The notes under the pieces: generated by a model | What the model saw: only the letters and a program-made list of their open reading frames with translations | Database searches by the model: none | What the model was told of the DNA's origin: nothing | Origin: Streptomyces sp. 2131.1 | GTDB taxonomy: Bacteria; Actinomycetota; Actinomycetes; Streptomycetales; Streptomycetaceae | Length of the DNA: 64,000 nt | Direction of reading: 5' to 3' | NCBI RefSeq assembly: GCF_900105515.1 | Contig: NZ_FNSY01000001.1 | Coordinates: forward strand, 1,860,001-1,924,000 | Shown here: positions 27,061 through 35,602 of the stretch, piece after piece | How positions within the stretch are numbered: position 1 is the first letter of the stretch | Layout: every line of letters begins with the position of its first letter | Program-made: the position numbers and the translations under genes

Positions 27061-28071
27061 TCAGTGCCGTTCGGCCTTGGCGCTGCGCGACATCAGCTCC
27101 TTGACCGCGACCTTCGGCGGCTTGCCCTCGTGGACGATGCCGACGATGGTCTCGGTCAGCGGCATCTCGACGCCGTGCCTGCGGGCCAGGTCGAGCACCG
27201 ACTGGCAGGACTTGACGCCCTCGGCGGTCTGCTTGGTGGCGGCGATGGTCTCCTGGAGCGTCATGCCCCGGCCTAGGTTGGTGCCGAAGGTGTGGTTGCG
27301 CGAGAGCGGCGAGGAGCAGGTGGCCACCAGGTCGCCGAGACCGGCGAGTCCGGAGAAGGTCAGCGGGTCGGCGCCCATGGCCGCGCCCAGACGGATCGTC
27401 TCGGCGAGGCCGCGGGTGATGAGCGAGCCCTTGGCGTTGTCGCCGAGCCCCATGCCGTCCGCGATGCCGACGGCGAGGCCGATGACGTTCTTGACGGCGC
27501 CGCCGAGTTCGCAGCCGACCACGTCGGTGCTGGTGTACGGGCGGAAGTACGGGGTGTGGCAGGCGGCCTGGAGGCGCTGGGCGACGGACTCGTCCCGGCA
27601 GGCGACGACGGCCGCGGCGGGGCGGCGTTCGGCGATCTCCTTGGCGAGGTTGGGCCCGGTGACGACGGCGACGCGGTCCGGGGACACCCCGGTGACGTCC
27701 TCGATCACCTCGCTCATCCGCTTGGCGGTGCCGAGTTCGACGCCCTTCATCAGAGAGACGAGCACCGTCTGCGGCTCCAGGTGCGGGGCCCAGTCGGCGA
27801 GGTTGGCGCGCAGCGTCTGGGAGGGCACGACGAGGACCGCGAAGTCGGCGCCGCGCAGCGCCTCGGCGGCGTCGGTGGTGGCCCGGACGGAGGCGGGCAG
27901 TTCGATGCCCGGCAGGTAGTCGGGGTTGGTACGGGTGGTGTTGACGGCCTCGGCGACCTCGGCCCGGCGGCCCCAGAGCGTCACCTCGCAGCCCGCGTCC
28001 GCGAGGACGATGGCGAAGGCCGTACCCCATGAGCCGGTACCGAAGACGGCGGCCTTCGCGGGGTGCGTCAC
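27061..28071 (-). CDS. gpsA: Glycerol-3-phosphate dehydrogenase [NAD(P)+]
   Basis: Reduces dihydroxyacetone phosphate to sn-glycerol-3-phosphate for phospholipid synthesis. The Rossmann motif [12 protein letters not shown] is at residues 9-20. [11 protein letters not shown] and the catalytic-Lys region [17 protein letters not shown] follow, then [11 protein letters not shown]. Length is 336 residues. The GTG at 28071 overlaps the stop of plsC (GTGA), so acyltransferase and dehydrogenase are translationally coupled; together they make lysophosphatidic and phosphatidic acid precursors. Confidence 0.95.
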   Translation of the reverse strand: MTHPAKAAVFGTGSWGTAFAIVLADAGCEVTLWGRRAEVAEAVNTTRTNPDYLPGIELPASVRATTDAAEALRGADFAVLVVPSQTLRANLADWAPHLEPQTVLVSLMKGVELGTAKRMSEVIEDVTGVSPDRVAVVTGPNLAKEIAERRPAAAVVACRDESVAQRLQAACHTPYFRPYTSTDVVGCELGGAVKNVIGLAVGIADGMGLGDNAKGSLITRGLAETIRLGAAMGADPLTFSGLAGLGDLVATCSSPLSRNHTFGTNLGRGMTLQETIAATKQTAEGVKSCQSVLDLARRHGVEMPLTETIVGIVHEGKPPKVAVKELMSRSAKAERH

Positions 28072-28820
28072 GTGAGTCCCTCTCCTTGGGCCTTGCGCCG
28101 CTGTTCGGCGCGGGCCTTGCGGTGATCGTAGGGCTCGGCGGGTGCCTGCTGCCCCCGGACCTCCTCCAGTTGCGCGGTGACCGCCCGCATGATCACCTCG
28201 GTGACCTCGCGCAGCAGCTCGGGCGTCGGTTCCTTGTCGTAGAACCGGGCGAGGTCGACGGGCGGCCCCGCCTGGACCCGGAGGGTCTTGCGGGGCAGGA
28301 GGCGCACCTTGTTCTCCGTGGCGTACGGCGGCATCACCTCGTTCGCGCCCCACTGCGCGACGGGGATCACGGGGGCGCGGGTCATCAACGCGACGCGGGC
28401 GGCGCCGGTCTTGCCGGCCATCGGCCACATGTCGGGGTCACGGGTGAGGGTGCCCTCGGGGTAGAAGCAGACGCACTCGCCGCGCTCGATGGCGTTCACC
28501 GCGGCCCGGAAGGCGTCCAGGGCGTTGGTGGTCTCGCGGTAGACGGGGATCTGGCCGGTGCCGCGCAGCATCATGCCGACGAAGGGGGCCTTGAAGAGCC
28601 CGGCCTTGGCCAGGAACCGCGGCACGCGGCCGGTGTTGTACTGGAAGTGCCCGTACGAGAGCGGGTCCAGGTACGAGTTGTGGTTGACCGCCGTGATGAA
28701 TCCGCCGTCGGCCGGAATGTGTTCCGTTCCCCGCCAGTCGCGCTTGAACAGAACGACCAGTGGCGGTTTCGCGATGACCGCCGCCAGGCGGTACCAGAAG
28801 CCGATTCTGCGGCGGGACAC
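28068..28820 (-). CDS. plsC: 1-acyl-glycerol-3-phosphate acyltransferase
   Basis: PlsC-family acyltransferase of 250 residues that acylates lysophosphatidic acid at the membrane. The HX4D motif is NHNSYLD near residue 46 and the substrate motif is [10 protein letters not shown] near 119; GQIPVYRE is the third block. The C-terminus is charged ([11 protein letters not shown]). A Lys/Arg-rich N-terminus with hydrophobic residues probably contacts the membrane. GTG start at 28820. Coupled to gpsA by a four-base overlap. Acyl donor and exact acceptor are inferred from the family. Confidence 0.9.
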   Translation of the reverse strand: MSRRRIGFWYRLAAVIAKPPLVVLFKRDWRGTEHIPADGGFITAVNHNSYLDPLSYGHFQYNTGRVPRFLAKAGLFKAPFVGMMLRGTGQIPVYRETTNALDAFRAAVNAIERGECVCFYPEGTLTRDPDMWPMAGKTGAARVALMTRAPVIPVAQWGANEVMPPYATENKVRLLPRKTLRVQAGPPVDLARFYDKEPTPELLREVTEVIMRAVTAQLEEVRGQQAPAEPYDHRKARAEQRRKAQGEGLT

Positions 28821-28983
28821 TCGGACAACCTTTCCTCTGCGAACGGGACCGTGGAGCTGATCGCTGCCTGACTACCGAGGGTCAAGTCTCGCCCCAGGCC
28901 CCTGCTCTGTCGAGAACACCGTACGCCTCGCCCCGGGGAGCGCCCCTCCGGGTCGGCGCACCGGCAGGCGAGAATAGGCGGCG

Positions 28984-29667
28984 ATGCGTATCGAGTCAGG
29001 CACCGCCACGACCAGCGACCCGGCCGGCCGCTGGTCGCTGGTCGTCCCGTTGAAGCCACTGGCGCGGGCCAAGAGCAGGCTGGCGCCCGCCTCCGGCGCC
29101 CTGTTGCGGCCCCGGCTGGCCCTGGCCTTCGCCCGTGACACGGTGGCCGCCGCGCTGTCCTGTCCGGACGTGGCGGATGTGGTGGTCGTCACGGACGACA
29201 CGGCGGCGGGGGCGGCGCTGGGCGCGCTCGGCGCCCGCGTCGTGCCGGACTCCCCGGCCGCGGGGCTCAACGCGGCCCTCGCGCACGGTGAGGGGGTGGC
29301 CCGGGCGGCCAGACCGGGCGCGCCGCTGGCCGCGCTCAACGCGGATCTGCCCGCGCTGCGGCCGGCGGAATTGTCCCGGGTCCTCGAATTCTCTGCCGCT
29401 TTTCCCCGCGCATTTGTTCCCGATGCGGCGGGAATCGGGACGACATTTCTGTCGGCGGGCCCGGGGGTGGAATTGCGGCCCGCTTTCGGCGGTCCGTCGC
29501 GGGCGCGCCACCTGGCGTCGGGCGCGGTGGAAATCACGCTGCCGGGGATCGATTCGGTGCGCCGGGACGTGGACACCGGGGAGGACCTGCGGGTGGCGCT
29601 GGCGCTGGGCGTCGGCCCGTTCACCGCGGGGCGCTGGGGCGCCGGGGCGTTCGCGCCGGACCGATAG
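28984..29667 (+). CDS. cofC: Phosphoenolpyruvate / 2-phospholactate guanylyltransferase
   Basis: CofC/FbiD-type nucleotidyltransferase that activates 2-phospholactate or phosphoenolpyruvate with GTP, the first step to coenzyme F420. The N-terminal motif is LVVPLKPLARAKSRL, followed by VVVVTDD, ALNADLPALRPAEL and a GIGTTFLS region typical of the family. Length 227. ATG at 28984. The reading has a short stretch of lower GC around 29380-29450 (for example FSAAFPRAF). The other F420 genes are not in this window. It is divergent from plsC with a 163-base spacer. Confidence 0.88.
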   Translation: MRIESGTATTSDPAGRWSLVVPLKPLARAKSRLAPASGALLRPRLALAFARDTVAAALSCPDVADVVVVTDDTAAGAALGALGARVVPDSPAAGLNAALAHGEGVARAARPGAPLAALNADLPALRPAELSRVLEFSAAFPRAFVPDAAGIGTTFLSAGPGVELRPAFGGPSRARHLASGAVEITLPGIDSVRRDVDTGEDLRVALALGVGPFTAGRWGAGAFAPDR

Positions 29668-29670
29668 TCT
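29665..29670 (+). promoter_or_regulatory. Leaderless -10 box that contains the cofC stop codon
   Basis: TAGTCT is followed by six bases and the ATG at 29677. Its first three bases are the TAG stop codon of cofC. Confidence 0.55.
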
Positions 29671-29676
29671 GCCCCC

Positions 29677-29880
29677 ATGCAGGCGACCTCGTACACGTAC
29701 GACCCCGTGACCCGCAGCGGCAGTGTGCTGCTCGACGACGGCACCCCGGTGGACTTCGACGCGGCGGCCTTCGACGCCGGCGGCCTGCGGCTGCTGCGTC
29801 CGGGGCAGCGGGTGCGGATCGAGGGCGAGGGCGAGGGGGCCGGGCTTCGGATCAGCCTGGTGACACTTCAGACGTTCTGA
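29677..29880 (+). CDS. Small OB-fold-like conserved protein
   Basis: A 67-residue acidic protein. The alternating pattern SGSVLLDDGTPVDFD, LRLLRPGQRVRIEG and LRISLVTLQTF reads as a five-stranded beta-barrel, similar to cold-shock or S1-like folds. The aromatic RNP residues of cold-shock proteins are absent, so nucleic-acid binding is not supported. No signal peptide. ATG at 29677, with a -10 box six bases upstream and no Shine-Dalgarno, so probably leaderless. A strong hairpin follows. Function unknown. Confidence 0.75.
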   Translation: MQATSYTYDPVTRSGSVLLDDGTPVDFDAAAFDAGGLRLLRPGQRVRIEGEGEGAGLRISLVTLQTF

Positions 29881-29917
29881 GCCGTCGCGGGGTGGGTGCT
29901 CCCCCCGGACAGCCCGC

Positions 29918-29947
29918 GGGCCGGGCTCCCCGAGGGGAGCCCGGCCC
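29918..29947. terminator. Bidirectional terminator between the small OB-like gene and hupS
   Basis: GGGCCGGGCTCCCC-GA-GGGGAGCCCGGCCC is a perfect 14-bp stem with a two-base centre, between two convergent genes. Confidence 0.8.
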
Positions 29948-29976
29948 GGCGCGTGTGGGGGCCCTGTGGCCCGGTC

Positions 29977-30651
29977 TCACTTCTTGCGCGCGGTGGCCTT
30001 CTTGGCCGTGGTCGTGCGCGCGGTGGTCTTCTTCGCGGGCGCCTTCTTCGCCGTGGTCTTCTTGGCGGGCGCGGTCTTGGCGGCGGTGGTCTTCTTGGCC
30101 GCGGCCGACTTCGACGCCGCCGGGGTGGCCTTCTTCGCGGCCGCCGTCGTCTTCTTCGCGGGCGAGGTCTTCTTCGCGGTCGCGGTGGTCTTCTTGGCGG
30201 CGGCGGTGGTGGTCTTCTTCGCCGGGGTCGCCTTCTTGGCGGTGGCCTTCTTCGCCACGGCCTTCTTCGCGGTGGCCTTCTTGGCGGCGGCCTTGGCCGT
30301 CGTACGGGTGGAAGAACCGCCCGAGAGGCTGCCCTTGGGGGCCTTCTTCACGGCCACGTCGTTCTTGGGGAGCTTCTTGGAGCCGCTCACCAGGTCCTTG
30401 AAGCCCTGGCCCGCGCGGAAGCGGGGCACCGAGGTCTTCTTGACCCGTACGCGCTCACCCGTCTGCGGGTTGCGCGCGTAGCGGGCGGGGCGGTCGACCT
30501 TCTCGAACGAGCCGAAGCCGGTGACCGAGACCCGGTCCCCCGCTACAACCGCGCGGACGATCGCGTCGAGCACCGCGTCGACGGCGTCCGCGGCCTGCTG
30601 CCGGCCGCCGACCTTGTCGGCAATCGCTTCTACGAGCTGCGCCTTGTTCAC
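29977..30651 (-). CDS. hupS: HU-family nucleoid protein with histone H1-like tail (HupS)
   Basis: A 224-residue two-domain DNA-binding protein. Residues 1-92 are a canonical HU domain: MNKAQLVEAIADKVGGR, VTGFGSFEKVDRPARYARNP with the DNA-intercalating arm, and RFRAGQGFKDLV. From about 105 the tail is almost only Lys, Ala and Thr, with repeats such as KKATAKKA and APAKKTT, like histone H1. In S. coelicolor HupS compacts the nucleoid of spores. GTG at 30651 with GGGGAA close upstream. A good promoter lies about 50 bases upstream. The extreme codon repetition of the tail makes it a hot spot for length change. Confidence 0.95.
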   Translation of the reverse strand: MNKAQLVEAIADKVGGRQQAADAVDAVLDAIVRAVVAGDRVSVTGFGSFEKVDRPARYARNPQTGERVRVKKTSVPRFRAGQGFKDLVSGSKKLPKNDVAVKKAPKGSLSGGSSTRTTAKAAAKKATAKKAVAKKATAKKATPAKKTTTAAAKKTTATAKKTSPAKKTTAAAKKATPAASKSAAAKKTTAAKTAPAKKTTAKKAPAKKTTARTTTAKKATARKK

Positions 30652-30702
30652 GTCTTCCCCTTCGGAGACATTGCCGGAACGAATCTGTTCAGGCTTTTTC
30701 GC

Positions 30703-30731
30703 ACGTTAGGCAGATATATACCGCAAATCAA
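30703..30731 (-). promoter_or_regulatory. hupS promoter
   Basis: Leftward reading gives TTGATT (30726-30731), 17 bases and TAACGT (30703-30708), in the only clearly AT-rich patch of the area. This is a good match to a housekeeping promoter, giving a leader of about 45 bases. Confidence 0.6.
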
Positions 30732-30794
30732 ACACGAAACGGGCTAATCACCCTAGTGCCGCAACGAAGTCGACCGCCGCGCAGTTCTGCGGAG

Positions 30795-31022
30795 TCAGTC
30801 ACCTTCGGGGAATCGGCCCTCGTCGAGGTCCTTCATCAACCGGTCCAGACGCCTTGCCGCGCCCGGGAGATCGTGCTTCGCCGTGGCCGTCACGACCATC
30901 AGCTTCCGGTTCAACGCCATCCTTACGCCGTCCGGGACTTGCAGTGCGCGCACCCGTGAGTGCGCTTCCTTCAATTGGTCGGCGACTTGGCCGTAAAGCT
31001 TGAGTTGGCTGTCGCGTTCCAT
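30795..31022 (-). CDS. Small conserved helical protein, function unknown
   Basis: A 75-residue protein of mixed charge, predicted mostly helical, with MERDSQLKLYGQVADQLKEA at the start and ARRLDRLMKDLDEGRFPEGD at the end. No signal peptide, membrane helix or cysteine is present. ATG at 31022 was chosen over an upstream in-frame codon because the shorter form begins at the first helix. It lies alone between hupS and leuD, and a hairpin separates it from leuD. I do not recognise a family. Confidence 0.65.
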   Translation of the reverse strand: MERDSQLKLYGQVADQLKEAHSRVRALQVPDGVRMALNRKLMVVTATAKHDLPGAARRLDRLMKDLDEGRFPEGD

Positions 31023-31075
31023 GCACCGATTGTGCCATCTGGGGCGAGTTGTCGCCCGACGGGGTCCCAACAAAC

Positions 31076-31111
31076 GACTGCGCCCCCTACCAGAAGGCAG
31101 GGGGCGCAGTC
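31076..31111 (-). terminator. Terminator of leuCD
   Basis: GACTGCGCCCCCT and AGGGGGCGCAGTC form a perfect 13-bp stem with a ten-base loop, fifteen bases after the leuD stop. Confidence 0.8.
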
Positions 31112-31126
31112 CTGAAAACGCGCTGA

Positions 31127-31720
31127 TCAGGCCTGAATTGTGCGGGGCTTGTAGGCCGGCCGGGCCGCCTCGTAAGCCGCGATGTCGGCTTCGTTCTGAA
31201 GGGTGAGGCTGATGTCGTCCAGCCCGTTCAGCAGCCGCCAGCGGGCGTTCTCGTCGAGCTCGAAGTCGGCCGTGATGCCCTCGGCACGGACCTGCCGGGC
31301 CTCCAGGTCGACGGTCACCTCGGCCGTCGGGTCGGCCTCCGTCAGCTCCCAGAGCGCGTCGACGGTCTTCTGGTCCAGGACCACGGTCAGCAGACCGTTC
31401 TTCAGCGAGTTGCCGCGGAAGATGTCGGCGAACCGGGACGAGATGACGGTCTTGAACCCGTAGTTCTGCAGGGCCCAGACGGCGTGTTCGCGGGAGGAGC
31501 CGGTGCCGAAGTCGGGGCCGGCCACCAGGACGGAGGCGCCCTGGCGCTCCGGGCGGTTGAGGACGAAGTTCTCGTCCTTGCGCCAGGCCTCGAAGAGCCC
31601 GTCCTCGAAGCCGTCCCGGGTGACCTTCTTCAGCCAGTGGGCGGGGATGATCTGGTCGGTGTCGACGTTGCTGCGGCGCAGCGGGACGGCCCGGCCGGTG
31701 TGTGCGGTGAAAGCTTCCAT
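31127..31720 (-). CDS. leuD: 3-isopropylmalate dehydratase small subunit
   Basis: Small subunit of isopropylmalate isomerase in leucine synthesis; with LeuC it isomerises 2- to 3-isopropylmalate. The motifs [31 protein letters not shown] and [15 protein letters not shown] are the swivel-domain hallmarks of the aconitase family. Length 197. ATG at 31720 lies five bases after the leuC stop, so the two are one operon. The gene is intact. Confidence 0.96.
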   Translation of the reverse strand: MEAFTAHTGRAVPLRRSNVDTDQIIPAHWLKKVTRDGFEDGLFEAWRKDENFVLNRPERQGASVLVAGPDFGTGSSREHAVWALQNYGFKTVISSRFADIFRGNSLKNGLLTVVLDQKTVDALWELTEADPTAEVTVDLEARQVRAEGITADFELDENARWRLLNGLDDISLTLQNEADIAAYEAARPAYKPRTIQA

Positions 31721-31725
31721 GATTC

Positions 31726-33150
31726 TCAGACTCCGGCGGGCGTACGGGCGTCGGACAGGTCGGCGGGCGAGGCCAGATGGCCCAGCACGGCGGTGGCGGC
31801 GGCGACCTGCGGCGAGACCAGGTGCGTGCGGCCGCCCTTGCCCTGCCGGCCCTCGAAGTTGCGGTTCGAGGTGGAGGCGGAGCGCTCGCCGGGGGCCAGC
31901 TGGTCGGGGTTCATGCCGAGGCACATCGAGCAGCCCGCGTGCCGCCATTCGGCGCCGGCCGCGGTGAAGACCTTGTCCAGGCCCTCGTCGACGGCCTGGA
32001 GGGCGACCCGGACGGAGCCCGGGACGACCAGCATCCGTACGCCGTCGGCGACTTTGCGGCCGTCCAGGATCGCGGCGGCGTTGCGCAGGTCCTCAATGCG
32101 GCCGTTGGTGCAGGAGCCTACGAAGACGGTGTCCACGTTGATCTCGCGCAGCGGCTGCCCCGCGGTCAACCCCATGTACTCCAGGGCCTTTTCGGCGGCG
32201 TTGCGCTCCGAGGCGTCCTCGTACGAAGCGGGATCGGGGACGTTGGCCGACAGCGGCGCGCCCTGGCCGGGGTTGGTGCCCCAGGTGACGAACGGCGCCA
32301 GCTCGGCGGCCTCGATGACCACCTCGGCGTCGAAGACCGCGTCCTCGTCGGTGCGCAGCGTCTTCCAGTACGCGACGGCGGCGTCCCAGTCCTCGCCCTG
32401 TGGGGCGTGGTCGCGGCCCTTGAGGTAGTCGAAGGTGGTCTCGTCGGGGGCGATCATGCCCGCCCGCGCGCCGGCCTCGATCGACATGTTGCAGATGGTC
32501 ATCCGGGCCTCCATCGAGAGCTTCTCGATGGCGGAGCCGCGGTATTCGAGGATGTAGCCCTGGCCGCCGCCGGTGCCGATCCGGGCGATGATCGCGAGGA
32601 TCAGGTCCTTGGCGGTGACGCCGTCGGGCAGTTCGCCGTCGATGGTGATCGCCATGGTCTTCGGGCGGGCCATCGGCAGCGTCTGGGTGGCCAGCACGTG
32701 CTCGACCTGGCTGGTGCCGATGCCGAACGCGAGGGCGCCGAACGCACCGTGCGTGGAGGTGTGGGAGTCGCCGCAGACCACGGTGGTGCCGGGCTGGGTC
32801 AGGCCCAGCTGCGGGCCGACCACGTGCACGACGCCCTGCTCGACGTCGCCCAGCGGGTGCAGCCGGACGCCGAACTCCGCGCAGTTCTTTCGCAGCGTCT
32901 CCAGCTGGGCGCGGGAGACGGGGTCGGCGATCGGCTTGTCGATGTCGAGGGTCGGGGTGTTGTGGTCCTCGGTGGCGATGGTGAGGTCGAGGCGCCGCAC
33001 CGGGCGTCCGGCCTGCCGCAGCCCGTCGAAGGCCTGCGGGCTGGTCACCTCGTGCAGCAGGTGCAGATCGATGAAGAGGAGGTCGGGCTCGCCCTCGGCG
33101 CGCCGGACGACGTGGTCGTCCCAAACCTTCTCCGCGAGTGTCCTACCCAT
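31726..33150 (-). CDS. leuC: 3-isopropylmalate dehydratase large subunit
   Basis: Iron-sulfur subunit of isopropylmalate isomerase, 474 residues. Cluster ligands are in [15 protein letters not shown] and CSMCLGMN (the C-x2-C pair); [20 protein letters not shown] and the C-terminal [19 protein letters not shown] bind substrate. ATG at 33150 with GGAGGG eight bases upstream. It is divergent from ndgR, the IclR-family regulator that in S. coelicolor controls leuCD; the likely operator lies in the spacer. Confidence 0.97.
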   Translation of the reverse strand: MGRTLAEKVWDDHVVRRAEGEPDLLFIDLHLLHEVTSPQAFDGLRQAGRPVRRLDLTIATEDHNTPTLDIDKPIADPVSRAQLETLRKNCAEFGVRLHPLGDVEQGVVHVVGPQLGLTQPGTTVVCGDSHTSTHGAFGALAFGIGTSQVEHVLATQTLPMARPKTMAITIDGELPDGVTAKDLILAIIARIGTGGGQGYILEYRGSAIEKLSMEARMTICNMSIEAGARAGMIAPDETTFDYLKGRDHAPQGEDWDAAVAYWKTLRTDEDAVFDAEVVIEAAELAPFVTWGTNPGQGAPLSANVPDPASYEDASERNAAEKALEYMGLTAGQPLREINVDTVFVGSCTNGRIEDLRNAAAILDGRKVADGVRMLVVPGSVRVALQAVDEGLDKVFTAAGAEWRHAGCSMCLGMNPDQLAPGERSASTSNRNFEGRQGKGGRTHLVSPQVAAATAVLGHLASPADLSDARTPAGV

Positions 33151-33289
33151 CGCTTTCCCTCCGGCCGGCGTCATCGCCGGCCCAACTAGAGATTCGGTGC
33201 GCCCCCGTCCGGACCCCCGAGCGGGGCGGTGGCTACGGGCCGTTGTGGGGCCGCCGGTACAGGTTCGCAACTTCCGGGGAAAATTGAAC

Positions 33290-33318
33290 TTGCGTTTCAC
33301 AGAGTGAGACGCGAGTAT
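33290..33318 (+). promoter_or_regulatory. ndgR promoter (leaderless)
   Basis: TTGCGT (33290-33295), exactly 17 bases and GAGTAT (33313-33318), then six bases to the ATG at 33325. The spacing predicts transcription from the start codon. The operator-like inverted repeat overlaps the -35 and the spacer. Confidence 0.55.
33292..33312. promoter_or_regulatory. Putative NdgR operator
   Basis: GCGTTTCAC-AGA-GTGAGACGC is an inverted repeat with nine-base arms and one G-T mismatch. It lies in the leuC-ndgR spacer and covers the ndgR promoter, which would allow autoregulation as well as control of leuCD. That NdgR binds here is inferred. Confidence 0.55.
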
Positions 33319-33324
33319 CGTCGT

Positions 33325-34041
33325 ATGGACAACTCTAGCGGCGTCGGCGTTCTCGACAAGGCGGCTCTGGTATTGAGCGCCCTGGAGTCCGGGCCGGCCA
33401 CCCTCGCCGGGCTGGTCGCGGCGACCGGGCTCGCACGACCCACGGCCCACAGGCTGGCCGTGGCACTGGAACACCACCGGATGGTGGCGAGGGACATGCA
33501 GGGCCGGTTCATTCTCGGCCCCCGGCTCTCCGAGCTGGCCGCGGCGGCCGGCGAGGACCGCCTGCTGGCCACGGCCGGGCCGGTGCTCACGCATCTGCGC
33601 GACATCACCGGCGAGAGCGCGCAGCTCTATCGCCGGCAGGGCGACATGCGGATCTGCGTGGCGGCGGCGGAGCGGCTGTCCGGACTGCGGGACACCGTGC
33701 CGGTCGGCTCCACGCTGACCATGAAGGCGGGCTCCTCCGCGCAGATCCTGATGGCCTGGGAGGAGCCGGAGCGCCTGCACCGCGGCCTCCAGGGCGCCCG
33801 CTTCACGGCGACGGCGCTCTCGGGCGTGCGTCGGCGCGGCTGGGCCCAGTCGATCGGTGAGCGCGAGCCGGGCGTGGCCTCGGTCTCCGCCCCGGTGCGC
33901 GGCCCGTCGAACCGGGTGGTCGCCGCCGTCTCGGTCTCCGGACCGATCGAGCGGCTGACCCGGCACCCGGGCCGGATGCACGCCCAGGCCGTCATCGACT
34001 CGGCCGCCCGGCTGAGCGAGGCGCTGCGCCGCAACGGCTGA
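33325..34041 (+). CDS. ndgR: IclR-family regulator of leucine genes, NdgR
   Basis: A 238-residue IclR-type regulator. The N-terminal winged helix has [26 protein letters not shown], and the C-terminal effector domain includes [21 protein letters not shown] and [11 protein letters not shown]. In S. coelicolor NdgR regulates leuCD and other amino-acid genes and influences antibiotic production; the divergent position next to leuC supports orthology. ATG at 33325, six bases after a -10 box and without a Shine-Dalgarno, so the message is probably leaderless. Effector unknown in this sequence; branched-chain amino acid related metabolites are plausible. Confidence 0.93.
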   Translation: MDNSSGVGVLDKAALVLSALESGPATLAGLVAATGLARPTAHRLAVALEHHRMVARDMQGRFILGPRLSELAAAAGEDRLLATAGPVLTHLRDITGESAQLYRRQGDMRICVAAAERLSGLRDTVPVGSTLTMKAGSSAQILMAWEEPERLHRGLQGARFTATALSGVRRRGWAQSIGEREPGVASVSAPVRGPSNRVVAAVSVSGPIERLTRHPGRMHAQAVIDSAARLSEALRRNG

Positions 34042-34116
34042 GCCCCGGGCCGCGCCCCCCTCTCCCCCCGTGGCCGCCCCAGCGTCGTGGCGGCCCTCTT
34101 CCAGCCCCTCCCCGTG

Positions 34117-34614
34117 TTACTTCGCGCCGGATCGATGCGCGAGCCGGTCCGCCGCGCGGCGGCCCCGTCCCTCGATCGGCAGCGACCCCGTCGCAGCGGC
34201 CAGTCCGTACGCCGGCATGTCGGCGTAGATGGACTCGTAGCCGCCCTCGGGCACGATGTAGGTCTCGTGCCACAGCCCCACGTGCTGCCGGGAGTTCTTC
34301 TCCTTGCGGTTGAGCATCGCCCACGCCTTGCGGTGGAACATGTCGGGCGCCGAGGCGTACGCGTACAGCTTCTCCTTCGACTCCCAGTACTGGACGACGT
34401 AGTACGTCCGTGGCGAGCCGGACAGCAGGATGTGGCCCAGCAGCCCCCTGGCCCTGTCCGCCTTCAACTCCCGCAGCATGCGCAGCATCGCCAACATGAC
34501 CGGCAGCCAGTGGTGCACGCCCCTGAAGTGGTTGATGCGCATGCCGATCAGCAGGACGACGACATCGCCCTGCGCCGCGGCAGTCGTCCTTCCCGGCATG
34601 ATTTTCGTGAACAC
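34117..34614 (-). CDS. DUF4188 monooxygenase-like protein
   Basis: A 165-residue cytoplasmic protein that I recognise as the DUF4188 family, which resembles dimeric alpha-beta barrel heme monooxygenases. Typical stretches are VVVLLIGMRINHF near the start, TYYVVQYWESKEKLYAYA and WHETYIVPEGGYESIY. The family is uncharacterised biochemically to my knowledge. GTG at 34614 is chosen because AGGGGG precedes it by five bases; an ATG at 34599 is the alternative. It is divergent from a MerR-family gene with a perfect palindrome between them, so it is probably the target of that regulator. Confidence 0.8.
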   Translation of the reverse strand: MFTKIMPGRTTAAAQGDVVVLLIGMRINHFRGVHHWLPVMLAMLRMLRELKADRARGLLGHILLSGSPRTYYVVQYWESKEKLYAYASAPDMFHRKAWAMLNRKEKNSRQHVGLWHETYIVPEGGYESIYADMPAYGLAAATGSLPIEGRGRRAADRLAHRSGAK

Positions 34615-34639
34615 ACGAGCCCCCTGGGCCTGTTGGAGA

Positions 34640-34670
34640 GTGCCACTATCCAATGGTTGGATAGTGGCAC
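34640..34670. promoter_or_regulatory. Perfect palindromic operator between DUF4188 and merR-type genes
   Basis: GTGCCACTATCCAA-TGG-TTGGATAGTGGCAC has 14-base arms without mismatch. GATAGT in each arm could be the -10 of a promoter on each strand. MerR-family regulators bind such sites inside elongated promoter spacers, so this one site could control both divergent genes. Confidence 0.75.
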
Positions 34671-34701
34671 TGCCCAAGGGCGGACGCAAGGGAAGGACGG
34701 C

Positions 34702-35343
34702 ATGCGACTCTCGGAACTGAGCGAGCGCAGCGGCATCGCGACCGCGACGATCAAGTACTACCTGCGCGAGGGGCTGTTGCCGCCGGGCGAGCGGCTGAGC
34801 GCGACGCAGGCGGAGTACGACGAGAGCCATCTGCGCCGGCTGCGCCTGGTCCGGGCCCTGCTCCAGGTCGGCCGCCTGCCCGTCGCCACGGCCCGCGAGG
34901 TGCTGGCCCACGTCGACGACGACTCGCTGGGCCGTACGATCCGCCTGGGCGCCGCCCTCTGGGCGTTGCCGCACGGCCCCGAGCCGGACGAGGAGGCCCC
35001 GGAGACGGCGGCGGCGCGCGCGGAAGTCGACGCCCTGCTGGAGCGGTTGGAGTGGACGGGCGCCCGGGAGATCGGCGAGCTCTCCCCCGCCCACCGCTCG
35101 CTCGTCGCGGGCCTGGCCACCCTCGCCCGGCTCGGCTACCCGTACGAGAGCGCGCAGTTGGAGGAGCACGCCCGGCTGATGCACGAGGTGGCCGTGCGGG
35201 ACCTGGACCTGCTGGAGACGTACCCGGACCGCGCCCAGCAGGTGGAGATGGCGGTGGCGTCGGCGGTGCTGTACGAGCCGCTGCTGACGTCGCTGCACCG
35301 GCTCGCCCAGGAGGAGGAATCGGCCCGGCGGTACGGGTATTGA
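34702..35343 (+). CDS. MerR-family transcriptional regulator
   Basis: A 213-residue regulator. The N-terminal MerR winged helix is complete: MRLSELSERSGIATATIKYYLREGLLPPG then RLVRALLQVGRLPVATAREVLAHV (each quoted in part). The C-terminal 130 residues are helical and acidic, with no cysteines, so a metal sensor is unlikely; an organic ligand is more plausible. ATG at 34702 with GGAAGGA just upstream. It faces away from the DUF4188 gene across a perfect palindrome, so autoregulation and control of that gene are likely. Confidence 0.88.
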   Translation: MRLSELSERSGIATATIKYYLREGLLPPGERLSATQAEYDESHLRRLRLVRALLQVGRLPVATAREVLAHVDDDSLGRTIRLGAALWALPHGPEPDEEAPETAAARAEVDALLERLEWTGAREIGELSPAHRSLVAGLATLARLGYPYESAQLEEHARLMHEVAVRDLDLLETYPDRAQQVEMAVASAVLYEPLLTSLHRLAQEEESARRYGY

Positions 35344-35365
35344 GCGGGGCGGGCCGGGGCCGCGT

Positions 35366-35409
35366 ACAAGCGGAAGGCCCCTCACCGGAGTGAGGGGCCT
35401 TCCGCTTGT
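35366..35409. terminator. Bidirectional terminator between the MerR gene and the tRNA array
   Basis: ACAAGCGGAAGGCCCCTCA and its exact complement form a perfect 19-bp stem with a six-base loop. It ends the MerR gene rightward and the tRNA array leftward; the last tRNA ends only ten bases away. Confidence 0.9.
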
Positions 35410-35418
35410 TGCCTGTTG

Positions 35419-35491
35419 TACCCCCGACCGGATTCGAACCGGCGCTACTGCCGTGAGAGGGCAGCGTGCTAGGCCGCTACACAACGGGGGC
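35419..35491 (-). tRNA. tRNA-Glu (anticodon CUC), last of the array
   Basis: A 73-nt cloverleaf. The acceptor arm begins GCCCCCG and closes with CGGGGGT. The anticodon stem CTGCC/GGCAG encloses the loop CTCTCAC with anticodon CTC, reading GAG. The T-arm has GGTTCGAATCC. The CCA end is not encoded. Sequence is identical to the two other tRNA-Glu genes here. Confidence 0.95.
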
Positions 35492-35518
35492 TTGTCCTGC
35501 GATTTGCTCTGTACTGCG

Positions 35519-35590
35519 CTGGGCTACCAGGACTCGAACCTAGAATGACGGTACCAGAAACCGTAGTGTTGCCAATTACACCATAGCCCA
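35519..35590 (-). tRNA. tRNA-Gln (anticodon CUG), second copy
   Basis: A 72-nt cloverleaf. Acceptor TGGGCTA pairs with TAGCCCA. The anticodon stem ACGGT/ACCGT holds the loop TTCTGGT with anticodon CTG, reading CAG. T-arm GGTTCGAGTCC. CCA is not encoded. The 27-base spacer to the next tRNA-Glu is identical to that in the other Gln-Glu pair. Confidence 0.95.
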
Positions 35591-35602
35591 TGGTGTTGCA
35601 AG

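Noticed and set aside
34617..35484. A long leftward extension of the DUF4188 frame through the MerR gene and into the tRNA array
   Set aside because: It crosses the palindromic operator, the MerR gene in antisense and a tRNA; only the part from 34614 resembles the family.
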